Made by a program: the position numbers and the translations under genes. Source: Bacteroidota bacterium (GTDB lineage Bacteria; Bacteroidota; Bacteroidia; Chitinophagales; Saprospiraceae). Taken from it: a stretch of 62,530 nucleotides of DNA. Below, in pieces: positions 51,378 to 60,485 of this stretch (position 1 is the stretch's first letter; the number at the start of each line of letters is the position of its first letter). The notes beneath the pieces were generated by a model that saw nothing but the letters and a program-made list of their open reading frames with translations, searched no databases and was not told the origin of the DNA. The stretch covers positions 1 through 62,530 of the forward strand of contig CAUJDW010000112.1 of the NCBI GenBank assembly GCA_963169455.1. The letters run 5' to 3'.

Positions 51378-54300
51378 ATGAACATGAACCGGCCCCATTT
51401 TTCAGAAAAGACATTGGCAAAAGTAAGAGTCGTGTGGATCCTCTTACCTGCATTCTTTTTTCTTTCCGCCCTATGGGCCCAAACATTGCCGCCGCAGGAG
51501 CGCTTTCGCCATTTAACGATCGATGATGGCCTTTCCCAAAATGCCGTTCAGGTAATCCATCAGAGCCCTTCGGGTTTTCTCTGGATCGGCACCAAAGATG
51601 GCCTGAACAGATATGATGGTTACGAATTCAAAGTATTTCAGCACAATCCTGCCGACAAGGCATCGCTGAGCAACAATTTCATCCTGGATATTTTTGAGGG
51701 GCATGGCCATCAGCTCTGGATCGGCACCAAGAACGGACTGAATAAGTACGATGCAAAAACGGAATCATTTGAATCCCTGAATTTTTCCCAGCTGGTTACC
51801 GGCGCCGACCCCAATGTTCCCGTTTCCAGCATCACTCAGGATCAGAACGGCAATATCTGGCTGGCGATAAAAGGAAAAAACCTGGTGAAACTCCATTTTA
51901 AAGATGATGCCGTCGACCCGAACCGCCCGATCCTGGTATCCTCAGCGTTTAAAAACATCTACCATCTGCATCATGATGGCGAACACATCTGGGTAGGGGA
52001 TCAATCGGGGTTGTTCAGATTCGATGTTTCCGGCAAGGAAATTTCCCGGCATGCCATCTTTACCCGAAAACCCGAAGCAGCCAGGACAAAGATGGACAGT
52101 AGTGTCACCTATATTATCGACAGCCAGGATCCAAAGTTTTTATGGCTGGGCACTGCTTCCGGCATTTGCCACTTCGAAAAGAATACCGGCAAATACGAAT
52201 TCTACCCAAATCATTATGAAGAACGGCGCTATGGATGGGGTGTTGCTCAAACCATCCTGGCTGACCCGATAAGCGGAAAGCTCTGGATCGGTACAGCCAG
52301 CGAATTAATGCGATTCGACCCGGCTACCAAAAACTACGAATATTTTTATTCCCGGCCTTATACCCGATACGGCTTTCACGGAGCGGGTATTTTATCCAGC
52401 GCCATGGACCGTTCCCAACAGTTATGGTTCGGCACCAACGGCTATGGAATAAACATCTTCGACAGCCGGCAAACCGGCATAAAAACACTGATCCATCAGA
52501 TACCTGAATCTTCAAGGCTGCGTGATTTTTCCATACGCGCCATCTTTAAGGATAAGGACGATAATGTGTGGATCAGCGCCAGCGTCCTGTACCGGTGGGA
52601 CCGGAATGCGGGAAAGATCACCAGTTATGAAGTAAGCCCCGACCGGGTGGAAGCAATGGGCAATACCTCTGTCTGGTCGGTCATTCAAGACCATGAAGGC
52701 TGGCTTTGGTTCGCTGCGAATGAAGGATTATACCGGCACAGGCTGGAAGACAGCACTGTATTGTTTTACAAACACATTGAGGGGAGCCCTACCACCTTGC
52801 CGGAAAGGGAGGCCTACCATGTTTACCAGGATAAGAAACAGCGGATATGGGCCGTTACCCGAAATTACATCTGCCTGATGGATCGGGAAACAGGCCGCTT
52901 CTCATCCATAAAGTACCGAGATAATAACACGGTCGAGCCATCATTCGTGCGGATTGTGGAAGACGGGGATGGAAAATTCTGGATGAACAGCGAGATCGGG
53001 CTACTTCGTTTTGACCCCGATTCGGGTTCGATCCAGGCGTTTCAACACAGCCCACAAAACGGCCAAAGCATCAGCAGCAACATTATTCGCTCTATTTGCC
53101 CGGACCCCAAGGAACCCGAAAAATATTTATGGCTGGGGACCGCAGGAGGCGGGCTCAACAAATTTGATATCACTACCAAGCAGTGCCGGCGTATTACAAC
53201 GCAGGATGGTTTGCCGGACAACGTCATATACAGTGTGCTCGCCACTCAGGACGGATATCTCTGGATGAGCACCAACAAGGGGCTGTCCCGCTTTTGCCCG
53301 GCCTCTTTTACCTTCAAGAATTTTGACATCAAAGACGGGCTCCAAAGCAATGAATTCAACTCCGGAGCCTATCATCAAAGTGAAGATGGCGAACTGTTTT
53401 TCGGCGGCATCCAGGGGCTCAATTATTTCTACCCTGATCAACTGACAGTAAATGCCCACATACCTGAAATTCAAATCACAGGCCTTCAAATAGGATCGCG
53501 AAGGATATTTCCGGGAGACAGCACGGGAATTCTCCTGCACAGTATCGGGGAACAAAAAGAAATAAAACTGGACTATAAGGAAAATATCATCACCTTTTCC
53601 TTTGCAGCAATGGATTTCACCGCTCCGGAGAAAAACCGGTTCAGGTATAAATTGGAAGGCTGGGACAGAAACTGGGTGGAAGCGGGAACGAGAAGAACTG
53701 CAACCTATACCAACCTGCCGGCCGGGAATTATACGTTTCGCGTTTTGGGGTCTAACAATGATGGCGTCTGGAATGAAACAGGCGCTTCCGTTCGCATCCT
53801 TATTACCCCTCCCTTCTGGCTGTCCTGGTGGGCCAAATCAGTTTATTTCCTTTTATTCCTGGCTCTAATCTATGCCATTGCCAGTTACCACCTGAAAAGG
53901 GCAAAACTAAGGCATCAACTTGCCATAGAGACTGTTGAAAAAAAGAAGCTTCAGGAACTGGACCAGCTCAAAAGCAAATTTTTCACCAATATTTCCCATG
54001 AATTGCGCACCCCTCTGACCCTGATCGCCGGGCCCTTAAGCCAGTTAAGATACTCCCTGAAGGATGCTGCGGCCCTGAAAACGCTGGAGGTGATGGAGCG
54101 CAACGTTAACCAGTTGCTGGCCATGGTGAACCAGATACTGGATCTGTCCAGGCTCGAAATGGGGAAGGAACAACTGAGAGAAAAAGAAGGGGACCTGATC
54201 CCTTTCCTGCGGGGCATTGCGATGTCTTACCAGTCATTGGCCGAATCCAGAAACATTCGGTTATCCTGCTCGTCTGCTCTGTCGGCTGCCATTGGCAATT

Positions 54301-55529
54301 TTGACCATCAGAAAATAGAGCAGATCGTCATCAACCTCTTGTCCAATGCCATTAAGTACTCCTCAGCCGGGGATGAAGTTGCGCTGATCATCGAGGGCAT
54401 TCACCAAACGAATAAGGTGGACAATCAAAAAGCACTATTTACATTTTCCGTAGTGGATACCGGGCCGGGTATTGCAGAGGCCCATCTGGGGCAGATATTC
54501 CAGCGCTATTACCGCATCGAAGGCCAGCATGAGGGGCAGGTTACCGGCAGTGGCATCGGCCTTGCAATCGTCAAAGAACTCGTCGAGTTGCATGGAGGCA
54601 AAATCGAGGCAGAGCGCACCAGTGGCGGGGGAGCTACTTTCAGGGTATGCCTCCCGCTGCGGCTGGCCTATGTGGAGCGCAACGGGGTAGAAGCGGCAGG
54701 TGCACGCCCACAGGGAACCATTACTCCTCAACACACAGAAAAAATATCTGCCGAACTGATTGATAAACAATCGGATGAAAAAGGGAGGAACATGGTGCTG
54801 ATCATAGAGGACAATGCGGACGTGCGCAATTTCATCACCCAGGTTTTGAGCCCGGAATTCATTGCCTTAGAATCACAAAACGGCGCCGACGGCATTTTAA
54901 AAGCAAGGGAACTGATTCCGGACCTGATCATCACGGATGTGATGATGCCCGGCGTGAATGGTTACGAAGTCTGCAGGGAACTGACCAATAATCCATTGAC
55001 CAGCCACATACCGGTGATCATGCTCACTGCGAAATCGGCCCAGGACGACCGTCTTGAAGGCTTTTCCGCGGGAGCAGATGCGTATATCACCAAACCATTC
55101 AAAAGCGAGGAGCTTTTGCTGCGCAGCCGGATGCTGATCGAAAAAAGGCTGGCGCTGCAAAAGCGGCACCTCGCGCCCGGCCCTGCCAGTGATAAAGCCC
55201 CCTATCGAAATGCAACCGAAAGCGCTTTCATCCATACTGTTATGGACACCCTCCAGTTACAATTGTCCGATCCCGGGCTCGACGTTTCTGCCATAGCCGA
55301 TGCCGTGCACATGAGCGACCGGCAGTTGCGCCGGAAATTCCAGGCTGTTTTCGGGCAATCTCCAAATCAGTTTATCCGGACATTCCGGCTTAGAAAGGCT
55401 CATGAGTTGCTCCGGTCAGGAGCCGGGAATGTCTCTGAAATTTGTTTTGAAGTTGGGTTCAATAATGTGTCCTACTTCAGCAAATGTTTTCGGGAAGAAT
55501 TTGGGATAAGCCCGAGTGAAGTCTCTTAA
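51378..55529 (+). CDS. Hybrid two-component system protein (sensor, kinase, receiver and AraC-type regulator in one chain)
   Basis: A 1383-residue HTCS. An N-terminal signal/anchor (to about residue 35, ending SALWAQ) is followed by a periplasmic two-propeller sensor of Reg_prop repeats (about 40-700; SGFLWIGTKDGLNRYDG, QLWIGTKNGLNKYD and so on), a Y_Y_Y domain (about 730-810), a transmembrane helix (about 815-835), HisKA with His874 in FTNISHELRTPLTL, HATPase (NLLSNAIKYSS, DTGPGI, GSGIGLAIVKELVELHGG), a receiver with phospho-acceptor Asp1187 in IITDVMMPG, and an AraC HTH (about 1280-1380). Such regulators usually control adjacent polysaccharide-use genes in Bacteroidota; none are visible here, so its targets are unknown. 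It ends before a stem-loop terminator. Confidence 0.95.
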   Translation: MNMNRPHFSEKTLAKVRVVWILLPAFFFLSALWAQTLPPQERFRHLTIDDGLSQNAVQVIHQSPSGFLWIGTKDGLNRYDGYEFKVFQHNPADKASLSNNFILDIFEGHGHQLWIGTKNGLNKYDAKTESFESLNFSQLVTGADPNVPVSSITQDQNGNIWLAIKGKNLVKLHFKDDAVDPNRPILVSSAFKNIYHLHHDGEHIWVGDQSGLFRFDVSGKEISRHAIFTRKPEAARTKMDSSVTYIIDSQDPKFLWLGTASGICHFEKNTGKYEFYPNHYEERRYGWGVAQTILADPISGKLWIGTASELMRFDPATKNYEYFYSRPYTRYGFHGAGILSSAMDRSQQLWFGTNGYGINIFDSRQTGIKTLIHQIPESSRLRDFSIRAIFKDKDDNVWISASVLYRWDRNAGKITSYEVSPDRVEAMGNTSVWSVIQDHEGWLWFAANEGLYRHRLEDSTVLFYKHIEGSPTTLPEREAYHVYQDKKQRIWAVTRNYICLMDRETGRFSSIKYRDNNTVEPSFVRIVEDGDGKFWMNSEIGLLRFDPDSGSIQAFQHSPQNGQSISSNIIRSICPDPKEPEKYLWLGTAGGGLNKFDITTKQCRRITTQDGLPDNVIYSVLATQDGYLWMSTNKGLSRFCPASFTFKNFDIKDGLQSNEFNSGAYHQSEDGELFFGGIQGLNYFYPDQLTVNAHIPEIQITGLQIGSRRIFPGDSTGILLHSIGEQKEIKLDYKENIITFSFAAMDFTAPEKNRFRYKLEGWDRNWVEAGTRRTATYTNLPAGNYTFRVLGSNNDGVWNETGASVRILITPPFWLSWWAKSVYFLLFLALIYAIASYHLKRAKLRHQLAIETVEKKKLQELDQLKSKFFTNISHELRTPLTLIAGPLSQLRYSLKDAAALKTLEVMERNVNQLLAMVNQILDLSRLEMGKEQLREKEGDLIPFLRGIAMSYQSLAESRNIRLSCSSALSAAIGNFDHQKIEQIVINLLSNAIKYSSAGDEVALIIEGIHQTNKVDNQKALFTFSVVDTGPGIAEAHLGQIFQRYYRIEGQHEGQVTGSGIGLAIVKELVELHGGKIEAERTSGGGATFRVCLPLRLAYVERNGVEAAGARPQGTITPQHTEKISAELIDKQSDEKGRNMVLIIEDNADVRNFITQVLSPEFIALESQNGADGILKARELIPDLIITDVMMPGVNGYEVCRELTNNPLTSHIPVIMLTAKSAQDDRLEGFSAGADAYITKPFKSEELLLRSRMLIEKRLALQKRHLAPGPASDKAPYRNATESAFIHTVMDTLQLQLSDPGLDVSAIADAVHMSDRQLRRKFQAVFGQSPNQFIRTFRLRKAHELLRSGAGNVSEICFEVGFNNVSYFSKCFREEFGISPSEVS

Positions 55530-55559
55530 ATACCAACCCAGCCTTATTCCCTTTAAAAA

Positions 55560-55603
55560 ACCGGACAGCCGGTAACACATTCCGGACATTCTGCCGGTCT
55601 TTT
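55560..55603 (+). terminator. Stem-loop terminator after the hybrid regulator
   Basis: ACCGG-A-CAG (55560-55568) pairs with CTGCCGGT (55591-55598) with one bulge, followed by CTTTTAT. It begins 30 nt after the stop. Confidence 0.6.
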
Positions 55604-55730
55604 ATAAAGCCTGTCCTTTTTGTTATAGCCTTGAATGCGGCTTCTTCCTCAATTTTGGCTTATCCTCTCTGATTACTGCAGCAAGGGGTTTTACCCACAC
55701 TTTGAACAACACCATTCAACACTAACGCAC

Positions 55731-55787
55731 CCCCAGGGCGGCCTCCTGATTTTGCAATAAAATCAAGGAGCGCCGCCCTGGGGTTTT
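55731..55787. terminator. Long intrinsic terminator, bidirectional
   Basis: CCCCAGGGCGGC...TCCTGATTTT (55731-55753) pairs with AAAATCAAGGAG..GCCGCCCTGGGG (55759-55783), more than 20 bp with small bulges, followed by TTTT. It insulates the EF-G paralogue from upstream transcription. Confidence 0.85.
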
Positions 55788-55788
55788 A

Positions 55789-55820
55789 AGAGATTCCATC
55801 CCTTAAGGGATGGAATCTCT
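55789..55820. promoter_or_regulatory. Perfect 32-bp palindrome overlapping the -33 region of the fusA-like gene
   Basis: AGAGATTCCATCCC-TTAA-GGGATGGAATCTCT is a perfect palindrome ending directly before the -7 box. It takes the place of a -33 TTG, so it may be an operator or an activator site. Confidence 0.6.
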
Positions 55821-55828
55821 TATATTTG
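55821..55828 (+). promoter_or_regulatory. -7 box of the fusA-like gene
   Basis: TATATTTG matches TAnnTTTG exactly, 33 nt before the ATG at 55862; no TTG is present at the -33 distance because the palindrome lies there. Confidence 0.6.
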
Positions 55829-55861
55829 CGTACCTTAGAAGCCACTTAAGGACAACGCGAC

Positions 55862-57994
55862 ATGTCAGCAAAGGAAAAACCATCCGACCCGGAGCTACTC
55901 CGCAACATCGGCATTGCGGCGCATATCGACGCCGGCAAGACGACCCTCACCGAACGCATACTCTTTTACACTGGCCGCACCCACCGCATCGGCGAAGTCC
56001 ACGACGGAACCACGATCATGGACTACCTGGAGGAAGAGCGGGAACGCGGCATCACCATTACCGCCGCCGCCACCCAGGCGCACTGGCCCTGGCAGAGCAA
56101 GGATTACATCATCAACATTATCGACACCCCCGGCCACGTTGACTTCACGGTGGAGGTTGAGCGCTCCATGCGCGTGATCGACGGGCTGATCGTGCTGTTC
56201 AGTGCTGCTCATGGCGTGGAGCCGCAATCGGAGACGGTCTGGCGGCAGGCCGACCGCTATCAGGTGCCGCGGCTGGCATTTATCAACAAGATGGACCTGC
56301 CCGGCGCCAGCTTTGAAGATGTGCTGGCGCAGATGCGCCGCCGCCTGGCAGCGCGGCCCCTGCCGCTGCAAATCCCGATCGGTGAGGAGAGCGGCTTCCA
56401 GGGGGCCATCGACCTGGCCACGCAAAAGGCCATTTTGTGGGATGGGGGCGATGAAATGGCCGTTGTGGAAATACCGGTTGCACAGCAAGAGGAAGCCCGG
56501 GCCGCCCGGCAGAAAATGCTGGAAACCCTGGCGGAATTCGACGAGAGCATTTTTTCAAAGTTCTTTGACGATCCGGATTCCATCACCGAAGCGGATATCC
56601 GGCAAGCCGTCCGCCGGGCTACCTTCAGCCGCGAACTCGTGCCGGTTCTCTGTGGCAGCGCTTACAAGAACAAGGGCGTACAACCCATCCTCGACGCCGT
56701 ATGCGCCTACCTGCCGTCGCCTGCCGACGTCGGCGCCGTCCAGGGCGTAAATCCCCAAAGCGGCCAGTCCGAACAGCGGCACCTAAGTGAGGATGAACCC
56801 TTCGCCGCCCTGGTGTTCAAAATAGCGCTCGACGACCAGCACCGCAAGCTGGCCTTCTTCCGGGTCTATTCCGGCCAGGCCCGCCGCGGGCAAAGCGTAG
56901 TCATTCCACGCAGCGGGCACAAGGAACGTTTGGCCAACCTCTTCCAGTTACACGGCGGCAAACACAATGCCGTCTGGGAAGTCAAAGCCGGCGATATCGC
57001 CGCCCTGGGTGGGGTAAAGGACATCAAAACGGGCGACACCCTCTGTGATCCCGATGCCCCCATCGTGCTCGAATCCATACAGTTTCCCGAACCGGTCATC
57101 GGCATGGCCATCGAAGCCCGCCACAGCCGCGACCTCGACCGCCTGCACGAGGTGTTGCACCAGATCGAGGAAGAAGACCCCTCTTTCCGGGTAGTGGAGG
57201 ATGAAGACAGTGGGCAGACCATCATCCGCGGCATGGGGGAACTGCACCTTGAAGTCGTCTCCCACAGGCTTTTTACTGACTTTAAACTGGAAGTGAACCT
57301 GGGCCGGCCGCAGGTTACCTACAAGGAGCAACTGAGCCAGACGGCCGCCTACGCCTACGAGTTCATCCGGGAAGTTGGCGAGCGCCTGCATGCTCAGCTA
57401 AGCTTCGAGATCGGCCCGGCCGATGCGGACTTCCTCGAAAGCCCCGGTTTCCTGTCGGGCCGAACCCACCTGCAGTTTGAAAATGCCATTCCCGAAGGGC
57501 AGATCAAGGGCCCTTACCTGCCCGCCATCCGGGACGGCTTCGAGAATATGATGCTGATCGGTGTGCAGGCAGGTTATGAGCTGCACAGCATGAAGGTGCG
57601 GCTCACGGGCGCGCAGCAGTTTTCCGATTCCAGTGAGCTGGCTTTCAACCTCTGCGCCCGCGAAGGTTTCCGGGCCGCCGCCCCCCTCTGCGCTCCCATC
57701 CTGGTGGAGCCCATCATGTCGGTCGAGATCGCCTGCCCGGAAGAATACATCGGCGCGGTGATGGGCGACCTCAACCGCCGGCGGGGCGTGCCCAAAGGCA
57801 TGGAGCCCAAGGCCAGCCATACCCTGGTCAAAGCCGAAGCACCGCTGGCGGAGCTTTTTGGCTACGCCGCCGAGATCCGCACCCTCACTTCCGGCAGAGC
57901 GACGGCAGCGCTGACCTTCTCGCATTTTGCGCCGGCTCCGGAGCAGGTTGCAAAGGGGATACTGGAGAAACGGAAGGGGTTTATGCTGAGGTAA
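55862..57994 (+). CDS. Elongation factor G paralogue
   Basis: A 710-residue translational GTPase. G motifs are all present: G1 AAHIDAGKTTLTE, G2 RERGITITAAAT, G3 DTPGHVDF (with catalytic His), G4 FINKMDLPG, G5 CGSAYKNKG. Domains II-V follow, with RGMGELHLEVVSHRL in domain III and MSVEIACPEEYIGAVMGDLNRRRGVP (in parts: MSVEIACPEEYIG, AVMGDLNRRRGVP) in domain V; the end is KGILEKRKGFMLR. It is not next to rpsL/rpsG/tuf, so it is probably a secondary EF-G rather than the str-operon copy; Bacteroides also have such a second EF-G that is induced by carbon starvation. Whether the functions agree is inference. The promoter carries a large palindrome, suggesting specific control. Confidence 0.88.
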   Translation: MSAKEKPSDPELLRNIGIAAHIDAGKTTLTERILFYTGRTHRIGEVHDGTTIMDYLEEERERGITITAAATQAHWPWQSKDYIINIIDTPGHVDFTVEVERSMRVIDGLIVLFSAAHGVEPQSETVWRQADRYQVPRLAFINKMDLPGASFEDVLAQMRRRLAARPLPLQIPIGEESGFQGAIDLATQKAILWDGGDEMAVVEIPVAQQEEARAARQKMLETLAEFDESIFSKFFDDPDSITEADIRQAVRRATFSRELVPVLCGSAYKNKGVQPILDAVCAYLPSPADVGAVQGVNPQSGQSEQRHLSEDEPFAALVFKIALDDQHRKLAFFRVYSGQARRGQSVVIPRSGHKERLANLFQLHGGKHNAVWEVKAGDIAALGGVKDIKTGDTLCDPDAPIVLESIQFPEPVIGMAIEARHSRDLDRLHEVLHQIEEEDPSFRVVEDEDSGQTIIRGMGELHLEVVSHRLFTDFKLEVNLGRPQVTYKEQLSQTAAYAYEFIREVGERLHAQLSFEIGPADADFLESPGFLSGRTHLQFENAIPEGQIKGPYLPAIRDGFENMMLIGVQAGYELHSMKVRLTGAQQFSDSSELAFNLCAREGFRAAAPLCAPILVEPIMSVEIACPEEYIGAVMGDLNRRRGVPKGMEPKASHTLVKAEAPLAELFGYAAEIRTLTSGRATAALTFSHFAPAPEQVAKGILEKRKGFMLR

Positions 57995-58125
57995 GAGCCG
58001 CTAAGCACAGTGAATGGCAGGGCATACAACAGATGCTGTGGGAACTTTCCTGACTTTAGGCTATCTTAGAGCTTGTGCGAAGGCCGGCCTTCAAACAAGG
58101 CCTTAACACCAAAACTTTTGCCGCC

Positions 58126-58674
58126 ATGCCCTTACCTACCCGCGAAGAAGCCAGGACGCTGCTCGAACAGCACGTCAAAGACGAATACCAGCGCTACCAC
58201 GCCCTCATGGTCGCCACCGCTATGGAAGGCTATGCCCGCCAATACGGCGAAGACCCCGATCTGTGGTTCCTCGCAGGCTATCTGCACGACCTCGATTTTG
58301 AAGAATACCCGGAGGAGCATCCGGGCGTCGCTCTGCGGTGGTTCCGCGAATGGGGCTATCCGGAAGGTTTTATCCACGCCGTAGAAGCCCACGCCTATGG
58401 GTACAATGCCTTCAGGACGCTGCCGCAAAACCGCCTGGCTGCCGCGCTCCTGGCCTGCGACGAAATCAGCGGCATCTTCTTCGCCTATCAAAAGGTGAAC
58501 CCCATCCCCTACCACGAAATGAAAGTGAAATCCATCAAAAGCCGGCTCAAGGAAAAGGCCTTCGCTGCAAAAATTGACCGCAGCACCATCTACCTGGGCT
58601 GCGAGCACTTAGGCGTCTCTATCGACGAACACGTGGAGAATTTAATCCGTTTCTTTGAGCCGCTGGGAAGCTGA
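58126..58674 (+). CDS. HD-domain metal-dependent phosphohydrolase-like protein
   Basis: A 182-residue cytosolic protein. LWFLAGYLHDLDFEEYPEEH contains the HD pair of the superfamily, the upstream His is in YQRYHALMVATAME, and AVEAHAYGYN adds a further His; a late Asp is in LLACDEISGIFFAY. This resembles the small HDIG-type hydrolases that act on nucleotides; the substrate is unknown. The ATG at 58126 is chosen over an upstream one at 58075 because MPLPTREEARTLLEQHV is family-like and follows AACTTTTG (58113-58120), one mismatch from the -7 consensus, placed as in gyrB. Confidence 0.8.
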   Translation: MPLPTREEARTLLEQHVKDEYQRYHALMVATAMEGYARQYGEDPDLWFLAGYLHDLDFEEYPEEHPGVALRWFREWGYPEGFIHAVEAHAYGYNAFRTLPQNRLAAALLACDEISGIFFAYQKVNPIPYHEMKVKSIKSRLKEKAFAAKIDRSTIYLGCEHLGVSIDEHVENLIRFFEPLGS

Positions 58675-58724
58675 AAGGATGTTGCCTTCTTTCCTTTCAA
58701 ACCATGCAGCCCGTCTAACATCCC

Positions 58725-60290
58725 TCAGCCCTCGTCCTCTGAGGAAGGCGCCAGCCTGGCGCTGAGATCCGGATCTTCCATTTCCTTATCCAAAGGGAAC
58801 ATGGGCCTTTGAATACGTTTATAATCCAGGCGCTCCAGGTCCTGGTCCACTCCGCCGGGGGTCAGAGCCATGATCCAGCCGGCGCGCATGTCGTAAAGTT
58901 CCGGGACCAGATAGCCGATTTTAACCACGACGATATCCGTTTCCCGGGGGCTCAGGCCCAGGCGGGTGAAATCAGCTTCATAGTGGTAGGGCTTGCGCTT
59001 TTTGGTGACGATTACGCGCACGCTGCCGATCTTCACCACCACTTCCGTTTCGGCATGGATATCGCCATGTTCTATAGCTTCCACAGTTCCGTACAGCCTT
59101 ACCGGGGGTGCGTAGCGGCCATCGACGGCAGCGCCGGCATAGCCGTCCACTTTGCCTCCGAGCCCGGCTTCGATGGCCTTTTGGACAAATTCCGGCCCGG
59201 GTATTGAGGCGTAAATGAGCGAAGGCCCGTTTTCGGATTTGAATTCCGGCCGTTTGAGTATCTCGTGCAGGGTCCAGGTGACATCCCCGGCTCCGCCGGC
59301 GGTAGGGTTATCTCCCATATCGCTGATCATGAAGGGGCGCTTGCCGCTGGCGATGGCCTTGTCCAGGCATTCCTTCAGCGGGGCGGTGGGCGCCACGAAT
59401 TCGAATTCGCGCCGCACTTCCCAGAAGCGCCGGGCTAGCCTCTCTGCGGTAGAAGTAACTTTTTCCTTATCATCTCCGGTAACCATCACAACGGCGTGGT
59501 TGCGCGGCTCATCGGCCCAGGCGTAGCCTACCCAGATGGCGGCGTCTATTATGCCTTCCTGAAGGGAGGCAGGTTTTACCTGGGCGTATAAACTCTTTCC
59601 GGGTTCTATCCGGGTGCTCGTTTTTTCGCCGGGCAGCAATATCGGAACGGGTATCCATGCCTTAAAGGCGGGTTTCCCTTTCCCGCTTTCCAATCTGGAC
59701 AGCAGATTCTCCACGGCCCGTTTTTTGGACTCCATGGCGTCTTCATGCGGCGCCAGGCGGTAACAGGTGATCAGGTCCGTGTGGTGGGCCAGCCGCCAGG
59801 ATACATTGCCGTGCAGGTCCATGCAGGTTGAAATGAGGGCTTCCTTACCCACGACTTCCCGCACCCTGACAATGAAATCCCCTTCCGGGTCATCGAGCCC
59901 TACCACGCTCATAGCTCCGTGGATATCGAAGAAGAGCCCGTCGTAGGGGCCGTTTTCCTTCAGCATATCCAGCGTTTTCGCCACCAGTGATTCGTATGCT
60001 TCCCGGGTAACGATGCCGCCGGGCAGCGCATGGCCTTTTAAGGTGGGGATCCAATGCGCCCGCTTCCGCGCCAGGGAGTCCGGTGACAAAAAGGGGTAGA
60101 GGGTGAAAACAGAATCGCCTGTTTTGGCATGAAAGGCTTCTTCATGGGTTTGGGCGGGTGAAAAGGTGCTGGATTCAATGGCAAGGCCCGCAATAGCAAT
60201 GCGGGGAAGCGCTTTGGCCTGGCCACCGGCGGGCGGGCTGCATCCGGCCAGGAGGAGTAGCGATGCAAAGCTGAGGCATATATTTTTCAT
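58725..60290 (-). CDS. M81-family (MlrC-like) lipoprotein, putative metallopeptidase
   Basis: A 521-residue lipoprotein; MKNICLSFASLLLLAGC gives a good lipobox, so the ATG at 60290 is chosen over an open extension to 60452. The rest matches the MlrC/DUF1485 family, whose founding member opens linear microcystin: RIAIAGLAIESSTFSP, YDGLFFDIHGAMSVVGLDDPEGD (in parts: YDGLFFDIHGAM, GLDDPEGD), STCMDLHGNVSWRLAHHTD, YRLAPHEDAMESKKRA and MISDMGDNPTAGGAGDVT. The Asp and His residues in these blocks are the likely zinc ligands. Bacterial relatives have diverse or unknown substrates, so microcystin is not implied. It is convergent with the HD-domain gene. Confidence 0.85.
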   Translation of the reverse strand: MKNICLSFASLLLLAGCSPPAGGQAKALPRIAIAGLAIESSTFSPAQTHEEAFHAKTGDSVFTLYPFLSPDSLARKRAHWIPTLKGHALPGGIVTREAYESLVAKTLDMLKENGPYDGLFFDIHGAMSVVGLDDPEGDFIVRVREVVGKEALISTCMDLHGNVSWRLAHHTDLITCYRLAPHEDAMESKKRAVENLLSRLESGKGKPAFKAWIPVPILLPGEKTSTRIEPGKSLYAQVKPASLQEGIIDAAIWVGYAWADEPRNHAVVMVTGDDKEKVTSTAERLARRFWEVRREFEFVAPTAPLKECLDKAIASGKRPFMISDMGDNPTAGGAGDVTWTLHEILKRPEFKSENGPSLIYASIPGPEFVQKAIEAGLGGKVDGYAGAAVDGRYAPPVRLYGTVEAIEHGDIHAETEVVVKIGSVRVIVTKKRKPYHYEADFTRLGLSPRETDIVVVKIGYLVPELYDMRAGWIMALTPGGVDQDLERLDYKRIQRPMFPLDKEMEDPDLSARLAPSSEDEG

Positions 60291-60304
60291 ATCAATTGTT
60301 TTAT

Positions 60305-60338
60305 CAAACTTTTGGGTTTTGAAAACCCCAAAGGTTTG
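60305..60338. repeat. Imperfect inverted repeat upstream of the M81 gene
   Basis: CAAACTTTTGGGTTTT (60305-60320) faces AAAACCCCAAAGGTTTG (60322-60338), a long hairpin with few mismatches located 15 nt before the M81 start. Similar AAACCTTTGGGG palindromes occur in other Bacteroidota genomes as far as I recall. Confidence 0.6.
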
Positions 60339-60394
60339 AACCACTTGTCTGTAAAAATAACTGTATTCTTTCTTTTTATCGGGATTCCCGAAAA

Positions 60395-60426
60395 AGAAAG
60401 GGCAGCGCACGAGGCGCCGCCCTTTA
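60395..60426 (-). terminator. Intrinsic terminator of the HYR-repeat gene
   Basis: Minus strand: AAAGGGCGGCGC, 5-nt loop, GCGCTGCCCTTT, then CTTTTT, about 60 nt after the stop codon. Confidence 0.85.
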
Positions 60427-60485
60427 CCTAAAGATTCCCCTTTTGCTATCATTTACCTGCCTTCCTGATGGAAAGCATCGGATTG

